This document shows positions 1-8,433 of a stretch of 64,000 bases of DNA, piece by piece. The first letter of the stretch is position 1, and every line of letters starts with the position of its first letter. The notes under the pieces were generated by a model that made no database searches, was not told the origin of the DNA, and saw only the letters and a list, made by a program, of their open reading frames with translations. Source of the DNA: Lysobacter capsici (GTDB lineage Bacteria > Pseudomonadota > Gammaproteobacteria > Xanthomonadales > Xanthomonadaceae); assembly GCF_018732085.1 (NCBI RefSeq), contig NZ_CP076103.1:4092001-4156000 (forward strand), written 5' to 3'. Position numbers and translations under genes: made by a program.

Positions 1-579
1 GGCACCGCGGTCACGCCGACCCTCAACGGCAGCTTCGTGACCACCTATCTGGATCGCAACGATCATCGCGGCGACGACTATCTCAAGTACATCGGTCCGG
101 GCCTGCAGGCGACCTACGCCTGGCGGGTGGAGCGCGCGGCCAAGGACGACGCGGCCGCGATCGAACGCCGCCATCAGCGCTACGAGCGCGACGCCGCGAT
201 CCTGCCCTTGCTGCAACGCTCGGGCGTGACCTTGCTGGCCGGCACTGACGCGGGCTTTCTCAATTCCTTCAACTACCCCGGCGTGGGGCTGCACGATGAG
301 ATGCAGCGCTTCGTCGAGAGCGGCCTGACCCCGTTGCAGACCTTGCAGGCGGCGACGATCAACGGCGCACGTTTCCTCGGCCAGGAAAAACTGCACGGCA
401 CGCTCACTGCCGGCAAGGCCGCCGACATCCTGCTGCTCGACGCCGATCCGTTGCGCGACATCGGCGCGACCCGCCGCATCGATACGTTCGTGCTGCGCGG
501 CGAGGTGTATGACCGCAAAGCGCTGGATGGGATGCTGGAGGAGGTTCGCAAACGCGTGGCGGCGCAAAAGGCGGAGTAA
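1..579 (+). CDS. Amidohydrolase family protein, C-terminal part (5' truncated by window edge)
   Basis: The reading frame is already open at base 1, so the gene begins upstream of the window; the GTG at 37 is internal. The visible 192 residues carry the end of an amidohydrolase (imidazolonepropionase/prolidase-like) barrel. LLAGTDAG holds the aspartate that normally acts as the last metal ligand and base. TLQAATINGARFLG, GTLTAGKAADILLLDADP and a final VLRGEVYD strand follow, as in the small beta-sandwich domain of the superfamily. The substrate cannot be told from this part. A pair of inverted repeats lies immediately downstream. Confidence 0.85.
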   Translation, partial: GTAVTPTLNGSFVTTYLDRNDHRGDDYLKYIGPGLQATYAWRVERAAKDDAAAIERRHQRYERDAAILPLLQRSGVTLLAGTDAGFLNSFNYPGVGLHDEMQRFVESGLTPLQTLQAATINGARFLGQEKLHGTLTAGKAADILLLDADPLRDIGATRRIDTFVLRGEVYDRKALDGMLEEVRKRVAAQKAE

Positions 580-610
580 GAACCGCATTTCTCCGCTGTC
601 TCGAAACTGC

Positions 611-780
611 TTTTGCTGTTCCCCCCTTTGAAAAAGGTGGGCAGGGGGGATTTGCTTTTAGCCCACGCTGCCGAAGTTCTCTGAAGCAGCGTCTGCGGAA
701 AAAGCGAAAGCAACGCCACAACGACAGCAAAGCAAAAGCAAATCCCCCCTGCCCCCCTTTTTCAAAGGGGGGGAAAGCAC
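611..780. repeat. Inverted pair of family A palindromic repeats
   Basis: Two roughly 50-base copies (611-660 and 731-780) face each other. The second begins with AGCAAAAGCAAATCCCCCC and ends in CCCCCTTTTTCAAAGGGG; the first is nearly its exact reverse complement. About 70 bases separate them. The pair sits between the convergent ends of the amidohydrolase and AraC genes, where it could fold into a long hairpin in either transcript. Two further copies lie at the other end of the window, so this is a dispersed family. Confidence 0.85.
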
Positions 781-826
781 GGGGCGGCAGAGGGAAGCGG
801 CGTCCCTGGAGCCTATCGCCCCAACC

Positions 827-1597
827 TCACTTCCGAAACTTCTGCGGCGTCGTCCCGCTGAACTGCTGGAACATCGCGATGAACGCCGACACGCTCGCGT
901 AACCCATCTGCGCCGCCACCTGCTGCACGCTGCGGCCCTGCTCCAGCAGCGGGACCGATTGCTGGAAGCGCAAGCGCTGCCGCCACTGGCTGAAGGACAT
1001 GCCCAGTTCGTCGCGGCAACGGCGGCTCAAGGTGCGCTCGGTGGTGTGTACGCGCTGCGCCCATTGCTCCAAGGTGGTGTTGTCGCCGGGCGCGTGCTGC
1101 AAGGCGTCGAGGATCGGCGCGAGCAGGCGGTCTTCGCTTTGCGGCACGAACCGTTGCAGCATCGGCGTGGCCAGCAGCTTGTCGATCAGCACCCGCGCCA
1201 GGCGCCGGTCACCCGGCGTCTGCGGGATCTCGATCCCGCGATCGAACAAGTCCTCCACCCCGGCGATGAACAAGGCATGCAGGCGCACGATGCCCGGCGC
1301 CTTGGGCAACTGCGGCGTGTAGCGCTCGGCGACGTTGATCAGCCGGCATTTCACCTCGCGCCGGTTGTGCGAGGTGTGGTCCATGCGCGGCGGAATCCAC
1401 ACCGCATACCCCGGCGGCGCGAAGAACGGCTGGCCTTCGACCACGAACGCCATGCTGCCGGATTCGACGAACGCCAGCTGACCCCAGGGATGTTGATGCA
1501 AGGCGCTCTCGGTATCGACCGCCAGCGCTTCGTAGCGCAGCAGCAGCGGGCCGGGCAACGAGCGATACGGATAGTGGAACTGGCGGCTGCGACGCAT
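827..1597 (-). CDS. AraC-family transcriptional regulator
   Basis: A 256-residue protein with an N-terminal cupin sensor (about residues 20-100; HQHPWGQLAFVESG is the metal/ligand-type cupin motif, and WIPPRMDHTSHN follows it). A C-terminal AraC double helix-turn-helix lies at about 160-256 (second HTH VQQVAAQMGYASVSAFIAMF, then TPQKFRK). It is divergent from the EamA exporter at 1709, separated by 111 bases containing a perfect palindrome at 1630-1645, so it probably regulates that exporter and itself (inference). AraC proteins of this cupin type often control neighbouring efflux genes. Confidence 0.93.
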   Translation of the reverse strand: MRRSRQFHYPYRSLPGPLLLRYEALAVDTESALHQHPWGQLAFVESGSMAFVVEGQPFFAPPGYAVWIPPRMDHTSHNRREVKCRLINVAERYTPQLPKAPGIVRLHALFIAGVEDLFDRGIEIPQTPGDRRLARVLIDKLLATPMLQRFVPQSEDRLLAPILDALQHAPGDNTTLEQWAQRVHTTERTLSRRCRDELGMSFSQWRQRLRFQQSVPLLEQGRSVQQVAAQMGYASVSAFIAMFQQFSGTTPQKFRK

Positions 1598-1629
1598 CTT
1601 GTCCGGGCCCCGTCATGGCCTGTCTGGTT

Positions 1630-1645
1630 ATCGGCATCTGCCGAT
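1630..1645. promoter_or_regulatory. Candidate operator between araC-like gene and EamA exporter
   Basis: ATCGGCATCTGCCGAT is a perfect 7-base inverted repeat with a 2-base centre, placed in the middle of the divergent intergenic region. A second inverted repeat (TGAGCAGCC at 1663-1671 and GGCTGCTCA at 1684-1692) lies just upstream of the exporter start and could form a leader hairpin. Binding by the adjacent AraC protein is inference. Confidence 0.45.
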
Positions 1646-1708
1646 TACCCGACATTCTAGAATGAGCAGCCCCATGTTGTAACGGCTGCTCAAGCCAGGA
1701 CATCCCCC

Positions 1709-2608
1709 ATGCACCTGCTCCTGCCGATCCTCGCCACGCTGATCTGGGCCGGCAACACTATCGTCAGCAAACTCTCGGCCGGCGCGATCGACCCGGCGGC
1801 GATCTCGTTCTACCGATGGCTGGTCGCCCTGCTCGCCCTGACCCCGTTCCTGCTGCCGCGGGTCTGGAAGCTGCGCGCCCAGGTGCGTCCGTACTGGCGC
1901 AAGCTGGTGGTGCTGTCGGCACTGGGCATGGTGATGTACCAGTCGCTGGCCTATTTCGCCGCGCACAGCGTCAGCGCGATGTCGATGGGCTTGATCGTCG
2001 CGGCGATCCCGCCGATGACGATGCTGATCGGCATGGTCGTGCTCAAGACCCGGCCCTCGCCGGGCATGCTGATCGGCGCGCTGATCTCGTTCGCCGGCCT
2101 GAGCTGGCTGCTCAGCGGCGGACATCCGGCGCGACTGCTGCAACAGGGCCTGGGCCGCGGCGAATGGATGATGCTGCTGGCGGCGTGCTCGTATGCCCTG
2201 TACGGCGTGCTGGTCAAGCGCTGGGCGCTGCCGATTCCCAACGGCGAATCGCTGTACCTGCAGATCGTCTGCGGCACGGTGCTGTTGCTGCCCGGTTTCC
2301 TGCTGGCGCCGTCGGTGGCGCTGACCGCGCACAACCTGCCACTGGTGCTGTACGCCGGGCTGCTCGCTTCGACCCTGGCGCCTTGGTTCTGGATGCACGG
2401 GCTGCTGCGCCTGGGCGCGGACAAGACCGCGGTGCTGATGAACCTCACGCCGGTGTTCACCGCGGTGTTGGCGGTGCTGTTGCTCGGCGAGCCGTTGCAG
2501 GCGTATCACTGGATCGGCGGGGTGTTGACGCTGCTCGGCGTGGCGGTGGCGCAGGTGTTGCGGCACCGGCCGGTGGCGGTCTTGCGTTCGCAGGAATGCG
2601 CGGGTTGA
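1709..2608 (+). CDS. EamA/DMT-superfamily transporter
   Basis: A 299-residue protein with about ten hydrophobic helices arranged as two EamA repeats (first about residues 3-135, second about 150-285). It opens with LLLPILATLIWAGNTIVSKL, typical of drug/metabolite exporters, and the second half contains LGEPLQAYHWIGGVLTLLGV, the usual end of the second repeat. An AGGA site lies 9 bases before the ATG. It should export a small metabolite or amino acid across the inner membrane; the substrate is unknown. It is divergent from the AraC regulator. Confidence 0.93.
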   Translation: MHLLLPILATLIWAGNTIVSKLSAGAIDPAAISFYRWLVALLALTPFLLPRVWKLRAQVRPYWRKLVVLSALGMVMYQSLAYFAAHSVSAMSMGLIVAAIPPMTMLIGMVVLKTRPSPGMLIGALISFAGLSWLLSGGHPARLLQQGLGRGEWMMLLAACSYALYGVLVKRWALPIPNGESLYLQIVCGTVLLLPGFLLAPSVALTAHNLPLVLYAGLLASTLAPWFWMHGLLRLGADKTAVLMNLTPVFTAVLAVLLLGEPLQAYHWIGGVLTLLGVAVAQVLRHRPVAVLRSQECAG

Positions 2609-2643
2609 GGGAGTTGGGTGGGCGATCGGCGGGGTGATGCATC

Positions 2644-2700
2644 GCCGTGGTTGTGGCTCGCCGTGGTTGTGGCTCGCCATGGTTGTGGTTCGTCGTGGTT
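2644..2700 (+). repeat. 16-base tandem repeat
   Basis: About 3.6 units of GCCGTGGTTGTGGCTC with period 16 (2644-2659, 2660-2675, 2676-2691, partial 2692-2700), the later units carrying single changes. It lies just after the EamA gene in non-coding DNA. Confidence 0.8.
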
Positions 2701-2746
2701 GGCGTGATCGTGTGGTGGTGGCGGACGCTTCGTCGTGGTCGTGGTG

Positions 2747-2780
2747 GCGCGGTCGCGGCTTGCGCCGCTCCTACAGGGGG
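2747..2780. repeat. Family C palindromic repeat, single copy
   Basis: GGTCGCGGCTTGCGCCGC followed by TCCTACAGG. The same unit recurs at 17827-17988 and 34747-34856 in this window. The core GCGGCTTGCGCCGC is itself nearly palindromic. Confidence 0.8.
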
Positions 2781-3119
2781 CTTGGCGTTGTGGCGCGGCT
2801 ATCGGAGGTTTAAAGCGGGAGCGGCGGCGCGATCGATGACGATTGTCAGGCCGCCAGCGCATCGCCCTCGCCAATGTGAGCCGCGTCAAGTTCGGCGTCT
2901 GCGCGCGCTGCTAGGGTCGTGGCATGTCGACGCCACCCGACTGCAATCGTCCACGACCGCGTTACCCGCGCCGTCGGCTGCGAACCGCGGCTGGCGTCGC
3001 GTCGGCGCCCGTCGGCGCCGGCCAAGCCGGTGCTCGCGGCCATCGCCCGCCCTCGGTACGGCGACAGCTTCTTCCGAATCGCGCGGCGCGCCCGCTCGTC
3101 GCCAGGACGGCGCGCGTTT

Positions 3120-3239
3120 CGATGAAATCCTCGGTCCGCATGCCCCGGACCGTCCCTTGTTTCGCTATTGCTGCGGCCGATCCCCCTCTGCCGCCAGCGT
3201 CTGCCGGCCGCGGGGGGTGGCCCCCGGCCGGCTTTTTTT
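3120..3239 (+). ncRNA. Candidate small RNA ending in an orphan terminator
   Basis: No convincing gene lies between 2609 and 3677, yet a strong intrinsic terminator ends at 3239. Upstream of it a short perfect hairpin (CGGTCC 3132-3137 with GGACCG 3147-3152) is followed by a weakly structured, T-richer stretch (CCTTGTTTCGCTATTGC). That order, stem then single-stranded stretch then terminator, is typical of Hfq-type small RNAs. No clear promoter was found, and a spurious short frame through the region has no homologous look. The call rests on architecture only. Confidence 0.3.
3203..3239 (+). terminator. Rho-independent terminator with no gene in front
   Basis: Stem GCCGGCCGCGGGGG pairs with CCCCCGGCCGGC (one bulged C) around a 4-5 base loop, followed by seven T residues. 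The nearest upstream plus-strand gene ends 600 bases earlier. Confidence 0.75.
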
Positions 3240-3677
3240 ATTCCGCCTCGCTTGCCCGGGCGTGACCGGGCCGACTTGATCGGACCGACTTGGCCGTGCC
3301 GACCTGACCTCGACGACGGCGCCGCGATCCGCCGCTGCCACGAACGGGCTTCGAAGGCGCCAGGGCAATCGACGCAAAACGGCGCCGATACCGGCCAAGC
3401 CTGCGATCAAGCAGACGTGCCGAGCCGTCTCGCACACTATTTCATCGATAGAACCACACGAATGGCGACAGGTTTGTTAGTTTGCGTGAGGCAACACCCG
3501 CCTGCCTGACGCCGTGATGGGGTGCGACGTCGTCGGCGGCGGCCTGCCGCCTGCCACGTCCGGTTCGCCGCAACCGGTCGCCGCACAGGATGGGGATGCA
3601 TGACGGGGATGCATGAAACCTGGTGCTCGCCGGAACCGAACGCGAACGACCTTTCTTTAACGCGAGTGTGCATTGCG

Positions 3678-6600
3678 ATGCCCCAACGCATCGACCGGAT
3701 CAAGAACCTGGCGGCGGTATCGCAGTTCCGCATCGGCGCGCTGCTGGTGCAGCCCGACCGCCTGGCGATCGTGCGCGACGGCGTCACCACCGCGCTGGAA
3801 CCGCGGATGATGGAAGTGCTGATCGCGCTGGCCGAGCGCGCCGGCGAAGTCATCAGCGCCGAGCAGTTGCTGATCGAAATCTGGCGCGGCACCTTCTACG
3901 GCGACAACCCGGTCCACAAGACCATCGCCCAGCTGCGCCGTCGCCTGGGCGACAGCAGCCGCGAACCGGACTACATCGAAACCATCCGCAAGCGTGGCTA
4001 CCGGCTGGTCGCGCGAGTGACCTTTCCCGACGATTACCGCAGCGGCCTGCCGCGCGCGGCGGCGTGGACCCAGGGCAGCCCGTATGTCGGCCTTCGCTCG
4101 TTCGATCAGGCCCATGCCGGCGTGTTCTTCGGCCGCAGCCGCGCCACCGCCGAACTGCTGGCGACCCTGCGCGAACAACTCGACAGCCAGCGCCGCTTCG
4201 TCCTGGTGTCGGGCGCGAGCGGTTGCGGCAAGACCTCGCTGCTGCGCGCGGCGGTGATGCCGCTGCTGCAACAAGACGGCGGCTTCGACGGACTGCATGC
4301 GCTGACCAGCGCCTACTTCGACCTGGGCGCCTGCCGCGGCGGCGACCTGCTCGCGCGGCTCGCCCAGACCCTGTGCGACTGGTCGCTGGACGGCCGCCCG
4401 CTGTACCTGCCCGGCGAGGCCGAAATCCTCGCCAACCAACTGCGCGACACCCCGGCCGCGGTGCATGCGCGCATCGACGATGCGTTCGCGCGCCGCACCG
4501 CGCACCTGGCCGAACGCGCGCATCTGCTGCTGGTGGTCGACCACGCCGAGGCCGCGGTCGCCGCGCCGGGCATCGATGCGCGCGACCGCGCCGAGTTCGG
4601 CGCCGCGCTCACCGCGCTGTGCGCCTCGCCGCGCGTGGCGGTGATCGCGATCACCCGCAGCGACTTCTACCCGCGCCTGATCGAAAGCGTGCCCGGCCTG
4701 GCCGAACTCAAGGCCGGCGACGGCCACATCGACCTGCTCACTCCGCGCGAAGGCGAGATCGGCCAGATCATCCGCGCGCCCGCGGCGCTGGCCGGATTGA
4801 GTTTCGGCGAAGACCCGGAAAGCTCGCTGCGCCTGGACGACCTGCTGCGCGACGCCGCCGCCCAGCATCCCGATTCGCTGCCGCTGCTGCAGCACACCCT
4901 GCAGGCGCTGTACGAACGTCAGGACGAAGGCGGCGTGCTCAGCGTCAGCACCTACCGCGAGCTCGGCGGCCTGGAAGGCGCGCTCGCGCATCGCGCCGAA
5001 CAGGTCTTCGCGGCGCTGCCGGCGAGCGCGCAGGCCAGCCTGGAACGGGTGCTCGCGGCGCTGATCGTGCTGCGTCCCGACAGCGACGCGGTCACCGGCC
5101 GGCGCGTGCTGTGGTCGACCCTGGACGACGCGGCCGCGCGCGAACTGGCCGAAGCCTTCGTGCGCGCGCGCCTGTTCGTCGGCGAACTCAGCGGCGGCGA
5201 ACCGGGTTTCGGCGTCGCCCACGAAGCGCTGCTGCGGCAATGGCCGCGCGCGCGCGAATGGGCCAGCGAGAACCGGCAACTGCTGCAGGCGCGCGAACGC
5301 CTGCAACGCGCGACCCGGCGCTGGGCGCTGGAAGGCCGCCGCGCCGATCACCTGCTCAACCCGGGCCGGCCGCTGGCCGAAGCGCGCGAGGCCGCGCGTC
5401 GCCTGCCCGACGATCTGGGCGAAGACGACCGCCAGTTCCTGCAGGCCTCCGAGCGCCAGCAGCGGCGCAAGCAATGGCTGCGGGTCAGCGCGATCGCCGG
5501 CCTGTGCGTGTTGACCCTCGCCGCGACCGGCCTGGGCCTGCAAGCCTGGCAGGCGCGGCGCGAAGCCGAGCAACGCCGCGATCAGGCCCAGCAACTGGTC
5601 GGTTTCATGCTCGGCGACCTGGCCGAACAACTGCGTCCGATCGGCAACCTGAAACTGCTCGACAGCGTCGGCAGCCAGGCCCTGACCTACCTGGAGCGCA
5701 TGCCGGAAACCGAAATGCAGCCGCGCGAACTGGTCAGCCACGCGCGCGCACTGCGCACGGTCGGCGAAGTGCTGATGAACCAGGCGCGTTTCGACGAAGC
5801 GCATGCCGCGTTCGAACGCGCCGACGACGCGGCGCGGCGCGCGCTGGCCGGCGCGCCCGATTCGCTCGATGCATTGGCCGAGACCGGCACCACCGCGTAC
5901 TGGCTGGGCTATTACGCTTATCAGCAGAATCAGTACGATCCGGCGGAAAAACATTGGCGGGCGTACTTGCGCGCCAGCGAAGGCCTGGTCGCGCGCGCGC
6001 CGAAGGACCCGCGCTGGCAACTGGAGCTGTCGTACGCGCTCAACAATCTGGGCACGCTCGCGTTCGTGCGCCTGCGCAGCGACGAAGCGGCCGAGTTGTT
6101 CGCGCGCTCGGTCGCGATCAAGCGCGCCCTGCTCGCGGCCAAGCCGGCCGACAAATCGCTGCGCTACGAGCTGGTCGACAGCCTGTCGTGGCTGAGCAGC
6201 GCGCAGGACGCACGCGGCCAACTGGCCGACGCCGCCAAGGGTTACGCCGCGCAAACCGCGATGCTGCGCGAACTGGTCGCCAGCGAACCCGAAGCCGACG
6301 CATGGCGGCGCAAGCTGGCGACCTCGCTGCTGCGCAGTTCGGTGCTCGCGCTCGATCGCGGCCTGGCCGACGATGCCGAAAACGAAATCGCCGAAGCGAT
6401 CCGCCTGCTCGGCGCGCTGGTCGAACAACAACCCGACAATCGCGACTGGCGCCGCAACCTCGGCCATGCCTACGCGCATGCCGGCTGGGTCGCGCACCTG
6501 CGCGGCGCGCCCGCGCTGGCCGACGAGCGCCTGCGCCGCGCGCAGCAGGTGCTCGCGCCGCTGTTGCAGCAGACCGAACCGCTGCCGGACTGGCGCGTGC

Positions 6601-6980
6601 TCGACCTGATGGTGCGGCTGCGCATGGACCAGGTCGCCTCGGCGCCGCCGCAGGCCGCGATCGATCGCCTGGTCGCCGACCTCGACGCGCTGCACCGGCA
6701 AACGCCGGACGACCCGCCGATCGTGTCGATGCTCGCGCGCAGCCTGGTCTGGCGCGGCGAACGCTACCAGCGCGCCGGCGACGACGCGCGCGCGCGCGCC
6801 GACTGGAACCGGGTGCGCGAACTGCTCGCCAAGCGCGTGACCGACAGCCGCGACCGCAATCTGCTCGAAGCCTGGGTGCGCACCCAGGTCCACCTGGGCA
6901 CGCGCGCGCAAGCGTCCACCCAGATCGCCTGGCTGCAACGCGCCGGCTACCGCCATCCCGGCTTCGTCGAGTTCTACTAA
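3678..6980 (+). CDS. wHTH-nSTAND NTPase-TM-TPR signalling protein
   Basis: 1100 residues from the ATG at 3678. The frame extends up to 3522, but that segment is Arg-rich and unlike a protein, and the DNA-binding domain begins just after 3678. Order: an OmpR/CadC-type winged helix (about 15-105; ends YIETIRKRGYRLVARV), then an nSTAND NTPase starting PYVGLRSFDQA at about 134 with Walker A GASGCGKTSLL at about 179 and a Walker B-like LLLVVDHAE at about 283. One transmembrane helix follows (about 602-624) and then TPR-like helical pairs to the end. This is a one-component sensor in which DNA binding, an NTP-driven switch and a presumably periplasmic TPR sensor are fused. The next gene follows after 49 bases. 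Ligand and targets are unknown. Confidence 0.85.
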   Translation: MPQRIDRIKNLAAVSQFRIGALLVQPDRLAIVRDGVTTALEPRMMEVLIALAERAGEVISAEQLLIEIWRGTFYGDNPVHKTIAQLRRRLGDSSREPDYIETIRKRGYRLVARVTFPDDYRSGLPRAAAWTQGSPYVGLRSFDQAHAGVFFGRSRATAELLATLREQLDSQRRFVLVSGASGCGKTSLLRAAVMPLLQQDGGFDGLHALTSAYFDLGACRGGDLLARLAQTLCDWSLDGRPLYLPGEAEILANQLRDTPAAVHARIDDAFARRTAHLAERAHLLLVVDHAEAAVAAPGIDARDRAEFGAALTALCASPRVAVIAITRSDFYPRLIESVPGLAELKAGDGHIDLLTPREGEIGQIIRAPAALAGLSFGEDPESSLRLDDLLRDAAAQHPDSLPLLQHTLQALYERQDEGGVLSVSTYRELGGLEGALAHRAEQVFAALPASAQASLERVLAALIVLRPDSDAVTGRRVLWSTLDDAAARELAEAFVRARLFVGELSGGEPGFGVAHEALLRQWPRAREWASENRQLLQARERLQRATRRWALEGRRADHLLNPGRPLAEAREAARRLPDDLGEDDRQFLQASERQQRRKQWLRVSAIAGLCVLTLAATGLGLQAWQARREAEQRRDQAQQLVGFMLGDLAEQLRPIGNLKLLDSVGSQALTYLERMPETEMQPRELVSHARALRTVGEVLMNQARFDEAHAAFERADDAARRALAGAPDSLDALAETGTTAYWLGYYAYQQNQYDPAEKHWRAYLRASEGLVARAPKDPRWQLELSYALNNLGTLAFVRLRSDEAAELFARSVAIKRALLAAKPADKSLRYELVDSLSWLSSAQDARGQLADAAKGYAAQTAMLRELVASEPEADAWRRKLATSLLRSSVLALDRGLADDAENEIAEAIRLLGALVEQQPDNRDWRRNLGHAYAHAGWVAHLRGAPALADERLRRAQQVLAPLLQQTEPLPDWRVLDLMVRLRMDQVASAPPQAAIDRLVADLDALHRQTPDDPPIVSMLARSLVWRGERYQRAGDDARARADWNRVRELLAKRVTDSRDRNLLEAWVRTQVHLGTRAQASTQIAWLQRAGYRHPGFVEFY

Positions 6981-7029
6981 GCGTCCGCGAAGCCGCTCCG
7001 CAGCAACCCCAATCACCAGGAAACCGCTC

Positions 7030-7503
7030 ATGGCCAGCAAGAAAGACAGCAAGAAATCCGCCGCCGCGCCGGAAAAACAGAAGAAGTCGAGCAAGAAGGG
7101 CGATCCGGCGCCGATCGAGATCGAACTGACCGTCGCCTACGTCGGCTTCGGCGGCAACGCCGGACTCGGCCAGTACTTCTACAGCTTCGCGCCGGACGTG
7201 GTCACGGTGCAGGGCGCCGGCCCGGTGGTGATCACCTACAAGTTCGAGGCGCAGGTACCGCAGCGCTTCCAGATCATCAGCGTGCTCAACTCCGACGCCT
7301 TCAAGCAGATCCACAAGGTCCGCGTGGCCGAGGACGGCCGCAGCGTGAGCATGCACAACCGCAACACCGTGCAGACCCTGATCTTCTTCACCGTGCTGGT
7401 GCGCGATGAGGAGAGCAACGACCTGCGGGTGATCTCCTGCGATCCGCAGGTCGGCAACGACCCGCGCACGGTGCCGCCGGGCAACATCAAGAAGCGCGGC
7501 TGA
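7030..7503 (+). CDS. Hypothetical lysine-rich protein paired with the nSTAND regulator
   Basis: 157 residues. The first 30 are almost all Lys, Ser, Ala and Pro (KKDSKKSAAAPEKQKKSSKK), followed by a compact beta-rich domain (IEIELTVAYVGFGG, PVVITYKFEAQVP, TVQTLIFFTVLVRD) ending in DPQVGNDPR. There is no signal peptide or membrane helix. It starts 49 bases after the wHTH-nSTAND gene and is likely co-transcribed. I do not recognise the family with certainty. A basic tail on a beta-sandwich could suit nucleic-acid or membrane-surface binding, but that is inference. Confidence 0.7.
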   Translation: MASKKDSKKSAAAPEKQKKSSKKGDPAPIEIELTVAYVGFGGNAGLGQYFYSFAPDVVTVQGAGPVVITYKFEAQVPQRFQIISVLNSDAFKQIHKVRVAEDGRSVSMHNRNTVQTLIFFTVLVRDEESNDLRVISCDPQVGNDPRTVPPGNIKKRG

Positions 7504-7694
7504 TCCCAAGCCAAAGCGAATGGCGCAGGCGGCCCGTGACCGTCTGCGCCTTCGTGCCGAGCCGTGAGCGCGGCGCCTGCAAGTCGCGGACGCCGGTGCG
7601 CGACTTCAGCCGGACAAGCACCCGGCCCTGTTGCCTGCAAAACCCGGTCGCAGCCGACTTGGCTCGATGAGATCCGGCGCTACCCTGCGATCCG

Positions 7695-7935
7695 ATCGGA
7701 AAGCGTCGGGGCTGAAGCCCCTCCCACAAAAGACCTCGCGCCTGCGCACCGCGCCGCAGCGAACCGCAGCTAGCCGCGGCAAACCGCAGCGCGCAGCACA
7801 CCGCAGAGCGTGCGGTGTGCTGCGGCCCGCCGTGCGCGGCTGGGTCATGCTTGCTCCGGCAAGCACCCAGCCGATCCGTGGCCACGCAATCTTTTGTGGG
7901 AGGGGCTTTCAGCCCCGACGCGGTTCGCTCCGACG
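7695..7935. repeat. Family B inverted pair around a perfect 14-bp hairpin
   Basis: Two family B units face each other: TCGGGGCTGAAGCCCCTCCC then ACAAAAG (about 7706-7732), and CTTTTGTGGGAGGGGC then TTTCAGCCCCGACG (7891-7920). Between them CGCAGCACACCGCA (7792-7805) pairs perfectly with TGCGGTGTGCTGCG (7811-7824) around GAGCG. The whole lies in the 543-base gap between the convergent genes ending at 7503 and 8047. No gene is visible in the gap. Confidence 0.8.
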
Positions 7936-8046
7936 ATTCGCAGCTCCAACCGATCCGCACCGTCATTGCCGGCATCCGCAACGCCCGCTCACCCGCCGCA
8001 GCCGCGCTCGGCAGCCGCGATCGGCGCGGTCAACCGATCGATGCCG

Positions 8047-8433
8047 TTACTTCTTGATCGTGCAGAACGAGCCGAAGCTGTCGTGGGTGTAATAGCGCTG
8101 GGTGATCGGCCGGCCCTTGGCGCTCTCCTGGACCAGATAGACCAGCCCCTGCGGCGAACCCAGCAGGGCCGGCGCGGCGCGCCAGTACTTCGGGCCGATC
8201 GGGCCGAGCGGCGGCAGCAGGCCCTTGTCGTTCTCGTAGACCCGCGCGTTCAACTTCAGCTTCTCGCAGGCGACGGTCGGGTTCTCGGCCCTGGCGCAGC
8301 TGTCGAACGACTGGATCATCTTGGCCACGTCCTTGGGCAGCGACTTGCAGGCCGGCGGCGCGGCGGCCAGGGCCGGCGAGACGGCGAGGACCAGCGCGGC
8401 GGACAGCGACCACTTCACGAGTTTGGCGTTCAT
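8047..8433 (-). CDS. Small secreted protein, function unknown
   Basis: 128 residues from the ATG at 8433, chosen because AGGAG lies 6 bases upstream and because a signal peptide (about 22 residues, hydrophobic core ALVLAVSPALA) begins there; an upstream in-frame ATG gives a poor extension. The mature protein has four cysteines (ACKSLP, SFDSCARA, TVACEKL, SFCTIKK) that could form two disulfides. It contains KYWRAAPALLGSPQGLVYLV. Probably periplasmic or secreted. I do not recognise a family, and neighbours give no clue. Confidence 0.75.
   Translation of the reverse strand: MNAKLVKWSLSAALVLAVSPALAAAPPACKSLPKDVAKMIQSFDSCARAENPTVACEKLKLNARVYENDKGLLPPLGPIGPKYWRAAPALLGSPQGLVYLVQESAKGRPITQRYYTHDSFGSFCTIKK

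Noticed and set aside
2647..3279. Plus-strand open frame of 210 codons
   Set aside because: It reads through a 16-base tandem repeat, a family C repeat and a terminator; no SD and no protein-like composition.
3522..3677. N-terminal extension of the nSTAND protein
   Set aside because: The extra 52 residues start with poly-Arg and look unlike protein; the winged helix needs only the sequence after 3678.
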